NCBI RefSeq assembly: GCF_009389585.1
Contig: NZ_VIYG01000010.1
Location: 103,531 to 167,530, forward strand
Source of the DNA: Oceanobacillus sp. CFH 90083
GTDB taxonomy: Bacteria; Bacillota; Bacilli; Bacillales; Amphibacillaceae
Length of the DNA: 64,000 bases
Reading direction: 5' to 3'
In this document: positions 38,055-47,155 of the stretch, piece by piece
How the letters are laid out: each line of letters opens with the position of its first letter
Numbering within the stretch: the first letter of the stretch is position 1
The notes under the pieces: generated by a model
Database searches by the model: none
What the model was told of the DNA's origin: nothing
What the model saw: only the letters and a program-made list of their open reading frames with translations
Translations under genes and position numbers: made by a program

Positions 38055-39770
38055 ATGCTGCGTCAATTTTTTTCATACTATAAGCCTCATAAGCGATTAT
38101 TTATTATAGATTTCTCAGCTGCCGTAATTGTGGCGCTGCTTGAATTGGCATTTCCTGTAGCGGTGCAATGGTTTATCGATCAATTACTGCCAGGGCAAGA
38201 CTGGAATACAATTGTAGTTGTTTCGATTTTATTGTTGCTTGTGTATATCATCAGCACTTATTTACATTATATTGTGGCCTATTTAGGACATACGTTGGGT
38301 ATTAATATAGAAACAGATATGCGCCGTGATTTATTTTATCAGGTGCAGAGACAATCATTTCGTTTTTTTGATAATACGAAAACAGGCCATATTATGAGCC
38401 GTATTACGAATGATTTATTTGATATAGGAGAGCTTGCCCATCATGGCCCGGAGGATTTCTTTATCTCGATTATGACATTCTTAGGTGCTTTCTTTATTAT
38501 GTTTACTATTAATCCCGTTTTAGCACTGATTGTACTGATTACCGTACCAATTTTGATTTTCCTGATTACATTTGGAAATATTCGTATGAATAAAGCATGG
38601 GGACAAATGTATGCGAATATTGCCGGAGTAAATGCAAGAATAGAGGATGCAGTTTCCGGTGTACGTGTTGTACAATCCTTTACAAATGAAGCATTTGAGA
38701 AGGAGCGTTTTCAAGAGAATAATGAGAAGTTCCGCCGCGTGAAGGTCGGTGCCTATAAAGTAATGGGGATTGTCCATTCGAATATTTTCCTGCTGATGCG
38801 GTTAATGACATTGCTTGTCCTGGTGATAGGTGCCTGGTTTACTTACACGGACCGCCTCAGCTATGGGGAATTGGTCAGCTTTATCTTATTTGTAAATGTA
38901 CTAACCACACCGATTAATAAAATTACAGCACTTTTAGAGCTGTATCCAAAAGGAATGGCCGGCTTCAAACGTTTTTCAGATATGATGGCAGTAAATCCGG
39001 ATGTGGAGGACAAGCCGGATGCTGTTGAGGTCAGTGAATTAAAAGGTGATATTCGTTTTAATCAGGTGAGCTTCAGCTATGATAAAACGAAAAAACCGGT
39101 ACTAAATGACATTAGCTTTCGGATTAAGCCTGGAGAAACCGTAGCTTTTGTCGGTCCTTCCGGAGCAGGAAAAACAACGATTTCTGCATTAATCCCGCGA
39201 TTTTATGATGTGAACGAGGGAGCGATTACGATTGACGGGATGGACATCCGTGATATGACAAAGGAATCCCTCCGCCGTAAAATAGGTGTTGTGCAGCAGG
39301 ATGTATTTCTATTTACAGGAACCCTGCGCGAGAATATTGCTTATGGAAATTTAGAAGCTACCGACGAAGAAATTGAGCTTGCGGCCAAGCGTGCCCATAT
39401 GGAAGGTTTTATTAACGAACTTCCAGACGGCTATGAAACACAGGTTGGCGAAAGAGGTCTGAAGCTGTCGGGAGGTCAAAAGCAGCGTATTGCGATTGCT
39501 CGTATGTTCTTGAAAAATCCGCCGATTCTTATTTTGGATGAAGCAACCTCTGCACTTGATACAGAGACAGAAATGATTATTCAAAAAGCATTGAACGATC
39601 TGGCAGTTAACCGTACGACCATTGTGATTGCCCACCGTCTTGCTACTATTAAAGAAGCAGACCGTATTATGGTCGTGACGAAAAAAGGAATTGAAGAAGA
39701 AGGAACACATGAGGAGCTTTTGCAGAAGGATGGTATCTTTGCCCATCTGCATGGTGTACAGATGAAATAA
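38055..39770 (+). CDS. ABC exporter half-transporter (YwjA-like)
   Basis: A 571-residue fused exporter. Six membrane helices (residues 1-310; FFSYYKPHKRLFIIDF start) are followed by an ATPase with Walker A GPSGAGKTTIS, Q-loop VVQQDVFLF, signature LSGGQKQRIAIARMF, Walker B ILILDEATSALD and H-loop IVIAHRLATI. It probably works as a homodimer. The N-terminus resembles B. subtilis YwjA; MsbA-like lipid or drug export is possible but the substrate is not known. ATG 38055 follows AAAGGAAGGG. Confidence 0.9.
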   Translation: MLRQFFSYYKPHKRLFIIDFSAAVIVALLELAFPVAVQWFIDQLLPGQDWNTIVVVSILLLLVYIISTYLHYIVAYLGHTLGINIETDMRRDLFYQVQRQSFRFFDNTKTGHIMSRITNDLFDIGELAHHGPEDFFISIMTFLGAFFIMFTINPVLALIVLITVPILIFLITFGNIRMNKAWGQMYANIAGVNARIEDAVSGVRVVQSFTNEAFEKERFQENNEKFRRVKVGAYKVMGIVHSNIFLLMRLMTLLVLVIGAWFTYTDRLSYGELVSFILFVNVLTTPINKITALLELYPKGMAGFKRFSDMMAVNPDVEDKPDAVEVSELKGDIRFNQVSFSYDKTKKPVLNDISFRIKPGETVAFVGPSGAGKTTISALIPRFYDVNEGAITIDGMDIRDMTKESLRRKIGVVQQDVFLFTGTLRENIAYGNLEATDEEIELAAKRAHMEGFINELPDGYETQVGERGLKLSGGQKQRIAIARMFLKNPPILILDEATSALDTETEMIIQKALNDLAVNRTTIVIAHRLATIKEADRIMVVTKKGIEEEGTHEELLQKDGIFAHLHGVQMK

Positions 39771-39774
39771 TGAG

Positions 39775-39805
39775 ACAGGCTGTGCTGAGCGCAGCCTGTT
39801 TTTTA
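39775..39805 (+). terminator. terminator after the ABC exporter
   Basis: ACAGGCTG (39775-39782) pairs with CAGCCTGT (39792-39799), with an inner GC/GC pair, followed by TTTTTA. Confidence 0.85.
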
Positions 39806-39901
39806 GACGCTGCCATCATTTCCCGGGCAATAAATACACTTGACTATTTAGCATAAAAACATAAAAACAGCAAAAACTAAGGCTAAATAGGAGGTGGAAC
39901 C

Positions 39902-40222
39902 ATGAATCGAAGTTATCGAGTGTTTATCATGATCGGCATCATTATCATTCCTTTACTGATTGGAACCTGGGTAAATGCAGAAGAGCCAGAATATGCAGAA
40001 TGGGGACAGGTTGCGATGAAAGAAGTGAAAGCAAAATATCCGCAAGAGAAAATTGTCGATTATCTGCATGTAGGCAGACAAACAAAAGGGGAAGAAACGG
40101 CCGAAACATTTAAGCTATGGTTAGTTGGAAAAGGAAGAGAATTTGGTGTTATTATTGATATTTATTTCAAAACCGATACAAAAGAAATTGTTGAAATAAA
40201 AATGAGGGAAACGAAGAACTAA
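39902..40222 (+). CDS. secreted DUF3889 protein (YqzG-like)
   Basis: A 106-residue protein with a signal peptide ending near WVNAEE (about residue 26) and a small domain with WGQVAMKEVKAKYPQEKIVDY and EFGVIIDIYFKTDT. This pattern matches DUF3889, to which B. subtilis YqzG belongs. It resembles PepSY-type folds in size and secondary structure. Function is unknown. Ribosome site TAGGAGGTGG. Confidence 0.65.
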   Translation: MNRSYRVFIMIGIIIIPLLIGTWVNAEEPEYAEWGQVAMKEVKAKYPQEKIVDYLHVGRQTKGEETAETFKLWLVGKGREFGVIIDIYFKTDTKEIVEIKMRETKN

Positions 40223-40241
40223 AGCAATTTTATACGCTCAT

Positions 40242-40787
40242 TCATGAATGAGCCCATTCTCTTGCTAAAAGGCCATATACGACTAAATCTTCATAATGAT
40301 CATATAGCCATTCTCCCTGCCTGATAATACCTTCCTTTTGGAATTTGAGTCTTTCAGGAATAGCTCTGCTTTTCTTATTATGAGTTGCAGCACGGATTTC
40401 AACCCGGTTTAACCGCAAAGTATAGAACGCATAATCAATCATGACCTGGACAGCTGAAGTCATAACACCCTTTCCCTGATATATTGGATCTAACCAATAG
40501 CCAATAGACGTGGAGCCATTTTGCCAATCAATGAAATTATAATTCACACAGCCAATCAGTTTTTTATCCGCAAAAATACCGATATTCAAGGATTGTCTGC
40601 GCTCGGCACTTTGCAGACATAAATCAATAAAAGCCAAACAATCGGCGGGCTGTCTGGTTGCCTCTATCCAGGGAAGCCATTCGGCAAGCTTTTCTCTGGA
40701 AGCTTCTACAGCCATAAACAGTGCATTTGCATCATTCAATTGCAGCTGACGTAAAGTAATACGGTCATCTATTTTATAGTGAAACAT
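40242..40787 (-). CDS. GNAT acetyltransferase, RimL/YdaF-like
   Basis: A 181-residue N-acetyltransferase starting MFHYKIDDRITLRQL, with the substrate-side EKLAEWLPWIEAT and the acetyl-CoA motif YWLDPIYQGKGVMTSAV (Q/RxxGxG/A). The pattern and length match B. subtilis YdaF, a ribosomal-protein-serine acetyltransferase-like enzyme. The start at 40787 is chosen for GGGGGATGGAACG upstream; the frame opens seven codons earlier without a ribosome site. An 18-bp palindrome GCTCATTCATGAATGAGC (40236-40253) spans its stop codon. Confidence 0.85.
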   Translation of the reverse strand: MFHYKIDDRITLRQLQLNDANALFMAVEASREKLAEWLPWIEATRQPADCLAFIDLCLQSAERRQSLNIGIFADKKLIGCVNYNFIDWQNGSTSIGYWLDPIYQGKGVMTSAVQVMIDYAFYTLRLNRVEIRAATHNKKSRAIPERLKFQKEGIIRQGEWLYDHYEDLVVYGLLAREWAHS

Positions 40788-40887
40788 CGTTCCATCCCCC
40801 ATATTCATATTTCCATCCTTATTCTCTCCCTACATCATACGTTATTTACGACCAGATGTTTAATTATTCGGTGAAAATGTATTACAA

Positions 40888-41088
40888 TAGAGGGTAATAT
40901 ATATGAGAGGAAACATTTGTATTTATGGTAAAATAGCTTTAATCACAAAAAATACAATTCATGGGGAGTGTATAGTATCAGTGAGGAGCAGGCTTTTGGA
41001 TGCTATCGATGCCTATGCGGTGGGGATAGAAAGAACCTCTCCACGGAATGAAGGTTCACTTTATTTATGGAAGGAAGAAGGATGGTAC
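40888..41088 (+). promoter_or_regulatory. long leader of the TraB-family gene
   Basis: A 200-nt region before the preferred start of the next gene. A -10-like TAAAAT (40930-40935) is followed by GGGGAGTG, a GGATGC/GATGCC element and a GAACCT/AGGTTC hairpin (about 41033-41056). The frame stays open from an ATG at 40903, so it could also encode an N-terminal extension, but that segment is not like the family. A structured 5' leader is the alternative; I do not recognise a known riboswitch. Confidence 0.3.
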
Positions 41089-42258
41089 ATGAGTGAGGAA
41101 AACGTCACAAGGATCCATTTGAATGGAAAAGAATATATATTAATTGGAACAGCCCATGTTTCCAAAAATAGTGCCGAGCAGGTCAAGGAAGTGATTGAAA
41201 GAGAACAGCCTGATGCGGTATGTATTGAATTGGATGAGCAGCGTTTCCAATCGGTGAAGGATAATAATAAATGGAAGAACACAGATATTTTTCAAGTTAT
41301 CCGCGATAAAAAAGCAGTCATGTTATTAATGAACTTGGCAGTTTCCTCCTTTCAGAAGCGGATGGCTAAGCAATTTGGCATCCGGCCGGGAGAAGAGATG
41401 ATACAAGGCATCACATCTGCGGAAGACACAGGTGCTGAGCTTGTTTTAGCTGACCGCGATATCCAGATTACATTTTCCCGTATTTGGGGGAATATCAGTT
41501 TTAAAGGAAAAGCAATGCTGTTAATGCAAGTGTTTGGCAGTATTTTCAGCAGAGAGGAAATTTCGGAAGAAGAATTAGAAAAAATGAAGCAGCAGGATAC
41601 CATTAATGCGATGCTGCAGGAGTTTACAGAGTATTTTCCAGACCTGAAGAAACCGTTAATTGACGAACGGGATCAGTATTTATCACAAAAAATTAAAGAT
41701 GCTCCCGGGAAGAAGATTGTAGCCATACTTGGTGCAGCGCATGTTCCCGGTATTACCAAAGAAATTGAAAAAGAACAGGATTTAGAGCAATTACGGGTAC
41801 GTCCGCCCAAGCCAAAGTGGCCAAAAGTAGTCGGCTGGACGATTCCTATTTTAATTATTGGAATCATTGCTTATACATTTATGATGAACCCGGCGGCCGG
41901 CTGGCAGCAAACGATAAGCTGGGTGCTCTGGAACGGGTCTCTCTCAGCAATCGGTGCCTTTGTCGCCTTCGCACATCCATTAGCTGCACTGACCGCATTT
42001 GTCGCAGCCCCGTTCACATCGCTGAATCCATTGCTTGCAGCAGGCTGGTTTGCGGGCTTCGTACAGGCATATATTAAGCGGCCCAATGTAGGAGATTTTG
42101 ATTCTTTAGCCGATGACGTGCATTCTGTAAAAGGTTTTTGGAATAATAAAGTAACACGCATATTGCTTGTTGTTGTATTTGCCAATATCGGAAGCTCCTT
42201 AGGAACATTTATAGGTGGAGCGGATGTTATCCGGGTGTTTATTCAGAATTTATTATAA
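41089..42258 (+). CDS. TraB-family membrane protein
   Basis: A 389-residue TraB/PrgY-GumN type protein. The N-terminal domain carries the two GxxH motifs (ILIGTAHVSKNSAEQV and ILGAAHVPGI) and the ExxR-like CIELDEQRF, features of a putative metalloprotease. The C-terminal part has four to five membrane helices starting KVVGWTIPILIIGIIAY. PrgY in Enterococcus limits pheromone activity; the role in bacilli is unknown. ATG 41089 has GAAGGAAGAAGG upstream and fits family starts (short segment, then the beta strand with GTAHVS). Confidence 0.85.
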   Translation: MSEENVTRIHLNGKEYILIGTAHVSKNSAEQVKEVIEREQPDAVCIELDEQRFQSVKDNNKWKNTDIFQVIRDKKAVMLLMNLAVSSFQKRMAKQFGIRPGEEMIQGITSAEDTGAELVLADRDIQITFSRIWGNISFKGKAMLLMQVFGSIFSREEISEEELEKMKQQDTINAMLQEFTEYFPDLKKPLIDERDQYLSQKIKDAPGKKIVAILGAAHVPGITKEIEKEQDLEQLRVRPPKPKWPKVVGWTIPILIIGIIAYTFMMNPAAGWQQTISWVLWNGSLSAIGAFVAFAHPLAALTAFVAAPFTSLNPLLAAGWFAGFVQAYIKRPNVGDFDSLADDVHSVKGFWNNKVTRILLVVVFANIGSSLGTFIGGADVIRVFIQNLL

Positions 42259-42369
42259 GTATATAGGTTATTTGGAAAAGATAGTTTTCAAAAGGTGGAG
42301 AGCTATTTTTTCCGCTCTACATAAAATAGAGTATGATAAAACCAATATTTATTTAGGAGGAATTTACTT

Positions 42370-43590
42370 GTGATCATTGCGATCATTTTTTTACTATTTG
42401 TTTCTTTTTTCTTTTCAGGGAGTGAAACAGCTCTCACGGCGACTAATAAGGTAAGACTGCAGGCAAAAGCAAATGATGGAGATAGAAAGGCAGAAAAATT
42501 GCTGCAGCTTGTTTCCAAGCCAAGTGAATTTATTACTGCGATTCTGATCGGAAATAATGTGGCAAATATCCTGCTTCCAACATTGGTTACGATGCTGGCA
42601 ATTGAATATGGCTGGCATGTCGGTCTTGCCTCAGCGATTCTGACGGTTACGATTATTGTATGCTCCGAGGTGCTTCCTAAATCTGTCGCAGCCAGCTTCC
42701 CGGACCGGATTGCTGCTCTCGTATTTCCAGTAATTCGTGCTGTGGTATTTATTTTAAAACCGATTACATTTTTATTAAATGGCTTGACAGGATTGGTTAC
42801 CAGAGCCCTTTCAAAGGGAGAGGTGCAGGCGGAATCTGTGTCCAAAGAAGAACTGCGGGCCATTGTGGATATTGCTGATGCAGAAGGAGCTTTTCAAAAA
42901 GAGGAATCCTCACGAATCCGCGGCGTATTTGATTTTTATCATTTAAATGTAAAGGATGTTCTAAAAACCCCGCGTGTCGAAATTGTCGGCTTAGCGTGTG
43001 AAGCGAGCCATCAGGAGGTTAAAGAATTGGTTCTCTCCAGCCCTTTTACGAGATATCCTGTTTTTGGCGAGGATGTCGATGATATTATCGGCATTTTTCA
43101 CTCTAAATACTTAATTGCCTGGAGCGATAATAAAGAAAAAGCACTCGAAGATTATAGTGATATGGATCCGCTTCGTGTATATGAATTTAATAATATTGAA
43201 CAGGTATTCCGTAAAATGCTGGAAGAAAAGAAGCATATGGCTATCGTTTTAGATGAATATGGCGGGACAGAAGGAATCGTTACACAAGAGGATATTATTG
43301 AAGTGATGATAGGACAGGAAATAGAGGATGAGATGGATATAGAGGCAGATGCTCTGATAGAAAAGCAGACAGACACGGAAATGATTTGTGATGGAAAGAT
43401 CACGCTGCACCAGCTGAATAATACCTTTGATACAGATATTCCTGAGGAAGATGACGTGCTTGCTGCCTATATTCTTAGAAACTTTTCTACGTTCCCGGCA
43501 GAAGGAGATGTTCTGGAAAAGGAGAACCTGACCTTTCGCATCCTGAAAATAGATGGGCGGTATATTAAGCGGGTGCAAATTATTAAATAA
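42370..43590 (+). CDS. CNNM/HlyC-CorC family transporter
   Basis: A 406-residue protein starting at GTG 42370 behind AGGAGGAATTTACTT. The DUF21 membrane domain opens FFSGSETALTATNKVRLQAKA, the signature of CNNM/MpfA-type Mg transport proteins. Two CBS domains (PRVEIVGL..., IVLDEYGGTEGIVTQEDIIE) and a C-terminal CorC/HlyC domain (about 330-405) follow. Bacterial members are implicated in magnesium efflux or cobalt resistance; the hemolysin name is historical. It lies 110 bp after the TraB gene on the same strand. Confidence 0.9.
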   Translation: MIIAIIFLLFVSFFFSGSETALTATNKVRLQAKANDGDRKAEKLLQLVSKPSEFITAILIGNNVANILLPTLVTMLAIEYGWHVGLASAILTVTIIVCSEVLPKSVAASFPDRIAALVFPVIRAVVFILKPITFLLNGLTGLVTRALSKGEVQAESVSKEELRAIVDIADAEGAFQKEESSRIRGVFDFYHLNVKDVLKTPRVEIVGLACEASHQEVKELVLSSPFTRYPVFGEDVDDIIGIFHSKYLIAWSDNKEKALEDYSDMDPLRVYEFNNIEQVFRKMLEEKKHMAIVLDEYGGTEGIVTQEDIIEVMIGQEIEDEMDIEADALIEKQTDTEMICDGKITLHQLNNTFDTDIPEEDDVLAAYILRNFSTFPAEGDVLEKENLTFRILKIDGRYIKRVQIIK

Positions 43591-43800
43591 ATAGCTGATA
43601 AGGCGCTCTGTTCTGTCTCACTTCTCTGTTTGTGGAATTAGCTTAGTCTTCGTAAAATGCCACCAGCTCGTTTCTCCAGTGTCTTATGGCAATATGACAA
43701 AATTCGTAACAAAGTGATTTCCTATAGATGAACCTGTCTCTTTCGTACAGAATTCGTTATAATGTAAGGAAAGAAGCAGGACAGAGAGGAGTGCGATGCT

Positions 43801-44721
43801 TTGAAGTCGATCAGTGTAAAGAGCTTAGTAAAAGAATTTCAATTGGAAGTGCTTGCTGGCGGAGATGAGCTGGACCGCACGATCAAAATGGCCAGGACAC
43901 ATCGCCCTGGCTTAGAGTTTATTGGCTACTTTGACTTTTTTCCAATGGAACGTGTACAAATTTTAGGGAAAAAAGAAATTAACTTTTTAAAGCAGTTGAA
44001 TATTGAAGAACGCAAGGAGCGGATTGATCATGTGGTGAGCTATCATCCGCCATGCTTTATTGTGACATCAAATCAGGATGGACTGACCTATTTAACGAAA
44101 TTCTGCCAGGAACAAAACATCCCGCTTCTCCGTACAGCAGATACGGCGGTTGATTTTATCGCCAAGGTAGACAACTATCTGACACGCAAGCTGGCAACGG
44201 AAATTGCTGTGCATGGCGTCTGCTTGAATGTCTCTGGTATCGGTGTTTTAATTCGTGGAGAGTCGGGTGTCGGTAAAAGTGAGCTGGCACATACCTTAAT
44301 TGGACGCGGGCATCGTCTGGTTTCGGATGACATCGTGATTTTGAAAAAGCTGAGTCATCAGACGATTCTCGGCACACATAATGACATCAATCGTGAATTC
44401 CTTGCCCTTCGCAGTGTCGGTCTCTTAAATGTGGTCCGTATGTACGGGAGAAAAGCGTTCCAGGATGAATCACGGATCTCCCTGGACATCGAACTGACAA
44501 AATGGGAGAAGAACGATCTCAATAATGATTTGGAGCTGAAAACAGATTATGAGGATTATCTGGGTGTCCAGATTCCACGGATTGAAATTCAGCTCCAGCC
44601 AGGACGGGATGTAGCTGGATTAGTAGAAGCAGCTGCGAATAATTGGTATCTGCAGCAGCAAGGGTATAAAGCTTCTGCAGAATTTATGCAGCGTGTGCAA
44701 TGGGAGGAAGGAGACGATTGA
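43801..44721 (+). CDS. HPr kinase/phosphorylase paralogue (stand-alone)
   Basis: A 306-residue HprK-type protein. The N-terminal domain is divergent; the catalytic domain has VHGVCLNVSGIGVLIRGES, Walker A GESGVGKSE (residues 153-161) and HRLVSDD with the paired acidic residues. The LRSVGLLNVVRMYG segment and the K-loop-like LQPGRDVAGLVEAAANNW follow. HprK phosphorylates HPr on Ser46 to trigger CcpA control. The housekeeping hprK is normally followed by lgt, which is absent, so this looks like a second copy. It precedes a carbohydrate locus and starts at TTG 43801 (AGAGGAG 9 bases upstream). Whether the target is HPr, Crh or another protein is unknown. Confidence 0.85.
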   Translation: MKSISVKSLVKEFQLEVLAGGDELDRTIKMARTHRPGLEFIGYFDFFPMERVQILGKKEINFLKQLNIEERKERIDHVVSYHPPCFIVTSNQDGLTYLTKFCQEQNIPLLRTADTAVDFIAKVDNYLTRKLATEIAVHGVCLNVSGIGVLIRGESGVGKSELAHTLIGRGHRLVSDDIVILKKLSHQTILGTHNDINREFLALRSVGLLNVVRMYGRKAFQDESRISLDIELTKWEKNDLNNDLELKTDYEDYLGVQIPRIEIQLQPGRDVAGLVEAAANNWYLQQQGYKASAEFMQRVQWEEGDD

Positions 44722-44737
44722 TTCGTTTTCTTTATAT

Positions 44738-44784
44738 AAAAAGGAGGGGAGAACGCCAGTGTGTTTCTCTCCTCCTTTTTAATG
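44738..44784 (+). terminator. terminator after the hprK paralogue
   Basis: A 16-bp stem with one mismatch (AAAAAGGAGGGGAGAA, 44738-44753; TTCTCTCCTCCTTTTT, 44765-44780) and an 11-nt loop. Confidence 0.9.
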
Positions 44785-44916
44785 GTGAAGAGTATTTCGT
44801 TTTTCTTTTTCAAAGATTGACATAATGGTAAGGGTGTCTGTGCATCATTGTGCACCTCTTTTTATAAATAATACGTTCATCCCTCTTTCTTTTTTTCTAA
44901 AAGTATGTCATATTAT

Positions 44917-44936
44917 AAATAACAACGTTGTTATTT
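44917..44936. promoter_or_regulatory. LacI-type operator before the GH31 gene
   Basis: AAATAACAACGTTGTTATTT is a perfect 20-bp palindrome with a central ACGT, typical of LacI/GalR operators. It ends one or two bases before the ribosome site AGGAGG. The identical sequence recurs at 53241-53260 beside the LacI-type regulator gene. Confidence 0.8.
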
Positions 44937-44950
44937 TAGGAGGAATGAAA

Positions 44951-47044
44951 ATGTTTGATGTAATTGCTCATGAACAAAATCAGATTACGTTGCATAATCC
45001 AGAGCAGTCAATCTATGCGCATATTCGTGTGCTGGAGCCGTCAATTATCAATGTTAAAATAAGCAAGGAAGAAGAAATCAGCTTTCCAACCTGGACGATT
45101 ACACCGGGAGATACGGAATTACCATTCGAAGGACTTTCGCGTCAAAATATGAAACCGTTCTCTTTCCCGGAATACAGCTTCTCAGAGTCGGAAAAATCGA
45201 TTACGATCACAACAGCAGATTTAAAATTGGCTATTCAAAAAGAAGGCTTCTATTTAACCTGGTTCCAGAAAACGGCTGATGGTTCCTTTGAACAGGTGAT
45301 GACAGACCGCCGAACCCAAAGCTATCAGCATCACATCAGCGCCAATCAGCCCGTATGTCACTATCTTGAACGTGATTTGGAAGAGATGTATTTTGGATTA
45401 GGGGAGAAATCTGGTGCTGCGGATAGACATGGCAGACGATTCCGGATGAACAACATTGATGCAATGGGATATAATGCCGAAACAACAGACCCATTATACA
45501 AGCATATTCCATTTTATATCACGTATAAGCCGGAAATTCGTCAATCTATCGGGATTTTCTATGATGATTATCAGAACTCTGTCTTTGATTTTGGACAGGA
45601 ATTAGACAACTATCATGGTTATTACCGCTACTATGAGACAAACAGCAGCTTTTTAGATTATTACGTGATTGCCGGCCCGCAAATCAAGGATGTTACTAAA
45701 AGATTCAGCTGGCTGACTGGAAGACCGGCTAAAATGCCGACATGGGCGATTTCCTATTCCGGCTCTACGATGCAGTATACAGATTTGCCAAAGTCGCAGG
45801 AATTATTAAATGGCTTTCTCGAGCAATGTAACCATCATGATATCAAAGTGCGCTCTTTCCACTTATCTTCCGGTTATACATCTATTGATGGAAAACGCTA
45901 TGTGTTTAACTGGAACTATGATAAGTTCCCGGATCCAAAAGCATTTGGCAAGCATTTTGTCGATGAAGGAGTCGAAATTGTTGCCAATATTAAACCATCC
46001 CTGATGCTGAATCATCCATTACTTGATGATGTGTTAGCATTTGACGGATTTATTAAAGATGAGCATGGCAAGCCTTTGCTGGTTCAGTTCTGGGATGATG
46101 AAGGATATTATTTAGACTTTACCAATCCAGATACGATTAACTGGTGGAAGCATCAGATTAAGACGAAGCTGCTCGATAATCATATAAATTGTACCTGGAA
46201 TGATAATAATGAATTTGAAATCTGGGATCAAAAAGCACAGGTGCACGGCTTTGGTAAAGGCGGGAACTTCCAGGATTACCGTGCCATTATGCCGCTTTTG
46301 ATGATGAAAGCATCCCGGGAAGTACAGCTTGCTTACAATACCGAAGAGCATCCTTATATTATCAGCCGTTCAGGCTGTGCCGGAATGGGTAAGTATGTGC
46401 AGACTTGGACAGGGGATAACCGGACAAGCTGGCATACACTGAAATTTAATAATAAAATAGCGCTTGGATTGAGCTTATCCGGTGTTTATAACTTTGGACA
46501 TGATATCGGCGGCTTTTCCGGACCGAAGCCGGGACCGGAGCTATTTTTGAGATGGGTTCAATGCGGTGTCTTCTATCCCCGCTTCTCGATCCATTCCTGG
46601 AATGATGATGGATCTGTTAACGAAGCATGGATGCATGAAGAGGTGCTGGCAGAAGTGAAGGAAGCAATGCACCTTCATGAACGCCTGAATCCTTATATTC
46701 AAAGTCTTGTAGAAAATGCGCATGATAACTATGAACCAATTATTCGTCCGGTATTCTATGAATTTGAAGAGGATGAGAAAGCGTATCAAGACAGTGATGA
46801 CTTTATGCTTGGTGATAAACTGCTCGTCTGCCCAATTGTAGAAGAAGGTCAGACAAGCCGGCAAATCTACCTGCCGAAAAATCGGGAAGGCTGGGTCGAT
46901 TACTATACTGGCGAGGTTTACGAAGGGGGAAGCACGATTACAAAGGATGTTTCGCTTGCTAATATTCCTTTCTTTGTCAAAAAGGGCGCTTCCCTGCCGA
47001 TGTATAATGATGGACTGACAGAGGTAGAAACAAAGACATTTTAA
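44951..47044 (+). CDS. GH31 alpha-glycosidase (alpha-glucosidase/xylosidase type)
   Basis: A 697-residue cytoplasmic glycoside hydrolase family 31 enzyme. The central barrel has the nucleophile region CTWNDNNEFEIWD (Asp418) and the acid/base region QTWTGDNRTSWHTLK (Asp489). The N-terminal galactose-mutarotase-like domain includes MYFGLGEKSGAADRHGRRFR. The start at 44951 is chosen for spacing from AGGAGG; an ATG at 44945 is too close. The shared operator with the uronate TRAP operon suggests that it cleaves an alpha-linked sugar from an imported uronate-containing oligosaccharide. Substrate is inference: GH31 includes alpha-glucosidases, alpha-xylosidases and sulfoquinovosidases. Confidence 0.88.
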   Translation: MFDVIAHEQNQITLHNPEQSIYAHIRVLEPSIINVKISKEEEISFPTWTITPGDTELPFEGLSRQNMKPFSFPEYSFSESEKSITITTADLKLAIQKEGFYLTWFQKTADGSFEQVMTDRRTQSYQHHISANQPVCHYLERDLEEMYFGLGEKSGAADRHGRRFRMNNIDAMGYNAETTDPLYKHIPFYITYKPEIRQSIGIFYDDYQNSVFDFGQELDNYHGYYRYYETNSSFLDYYVIAGPQIKDVTKRFSWLTGRPAKMPTWAISYSGSTMQYTDLPKSQELLNGFLEQCNHHDIKVRSFHLSSGYTSIDGKRYVFNWNYDKFPDPKAFGKHFVDEGVEIVANIKPSLMLNHPLLDDVLAFDGFIKDEHGKPLLVQFWDDEGYYLDFTNPDTINWWKHQIKTKLLDNHINCTWNDNNEFEIWDQKAQVHGFGKGGNFQDYRAIMPLLMMKASREVQLAYNTEEHPYIISRSGCAGMGKYVQTWTGDNRTSWHTLKFNNKIALGLSLSGVYNFGHDIGGFSGPKPGPELFLRWVQCGVFYPRFSIHSWNDDGSVNEAWMHEEVLAEVKEAMHLHERLNPYIQSLVENAHDNYEPIIRPVFYEFEEDEKAYQDSDDFMLGDKLLVCPIVEEGQTSRQIYLPKNREGWVDYYTGEVYEGGSTITKDVSLANIPFFVKKGASLPMYNDGLTEVETKTF

Positions 47045-47058
47045 TAAAGAAGAAAAGG

Positions 47059-47102
47059 AACCATCTGGTTGCTCTTTGGAGGAGCAGGCAGATGGTTTTT
47101 TT
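47059..47102 (+). terminator. terminator after the GH31 gene
   Basis: AACCATCTG (47059-47067) pairs with CAGATGGTT (47089-47097), with an inner GCTC/GAGC stem, followed by TTTTT. Confidence 0.85.
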
Positions 47103-47111
47103 CTTAAAATG

Positions 47112-47143
47112 GAAAAAAGGAGAGCGCTGATTCAGCACTCTCC
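47112..47143 (-). terminator. terminator of the uronate operon (minus strand)
   Basis: On the minus strand GGAGAG-T-GCTGA pairs with TCAGC-G-CTCTCC, followed by TTTTTTCC. It is convergent with the GH31 terminator. Confidence 0.85.
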
Positions 47144-47155
47144 TCAATAAACTAT

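Noticed and set aside
40903..41088. yybP-ykoY (manganese) riboswitch before the TraB gene
   Set aside because: Only GGGGAGT matches; the other conserved loops of that riboswitch are missing.
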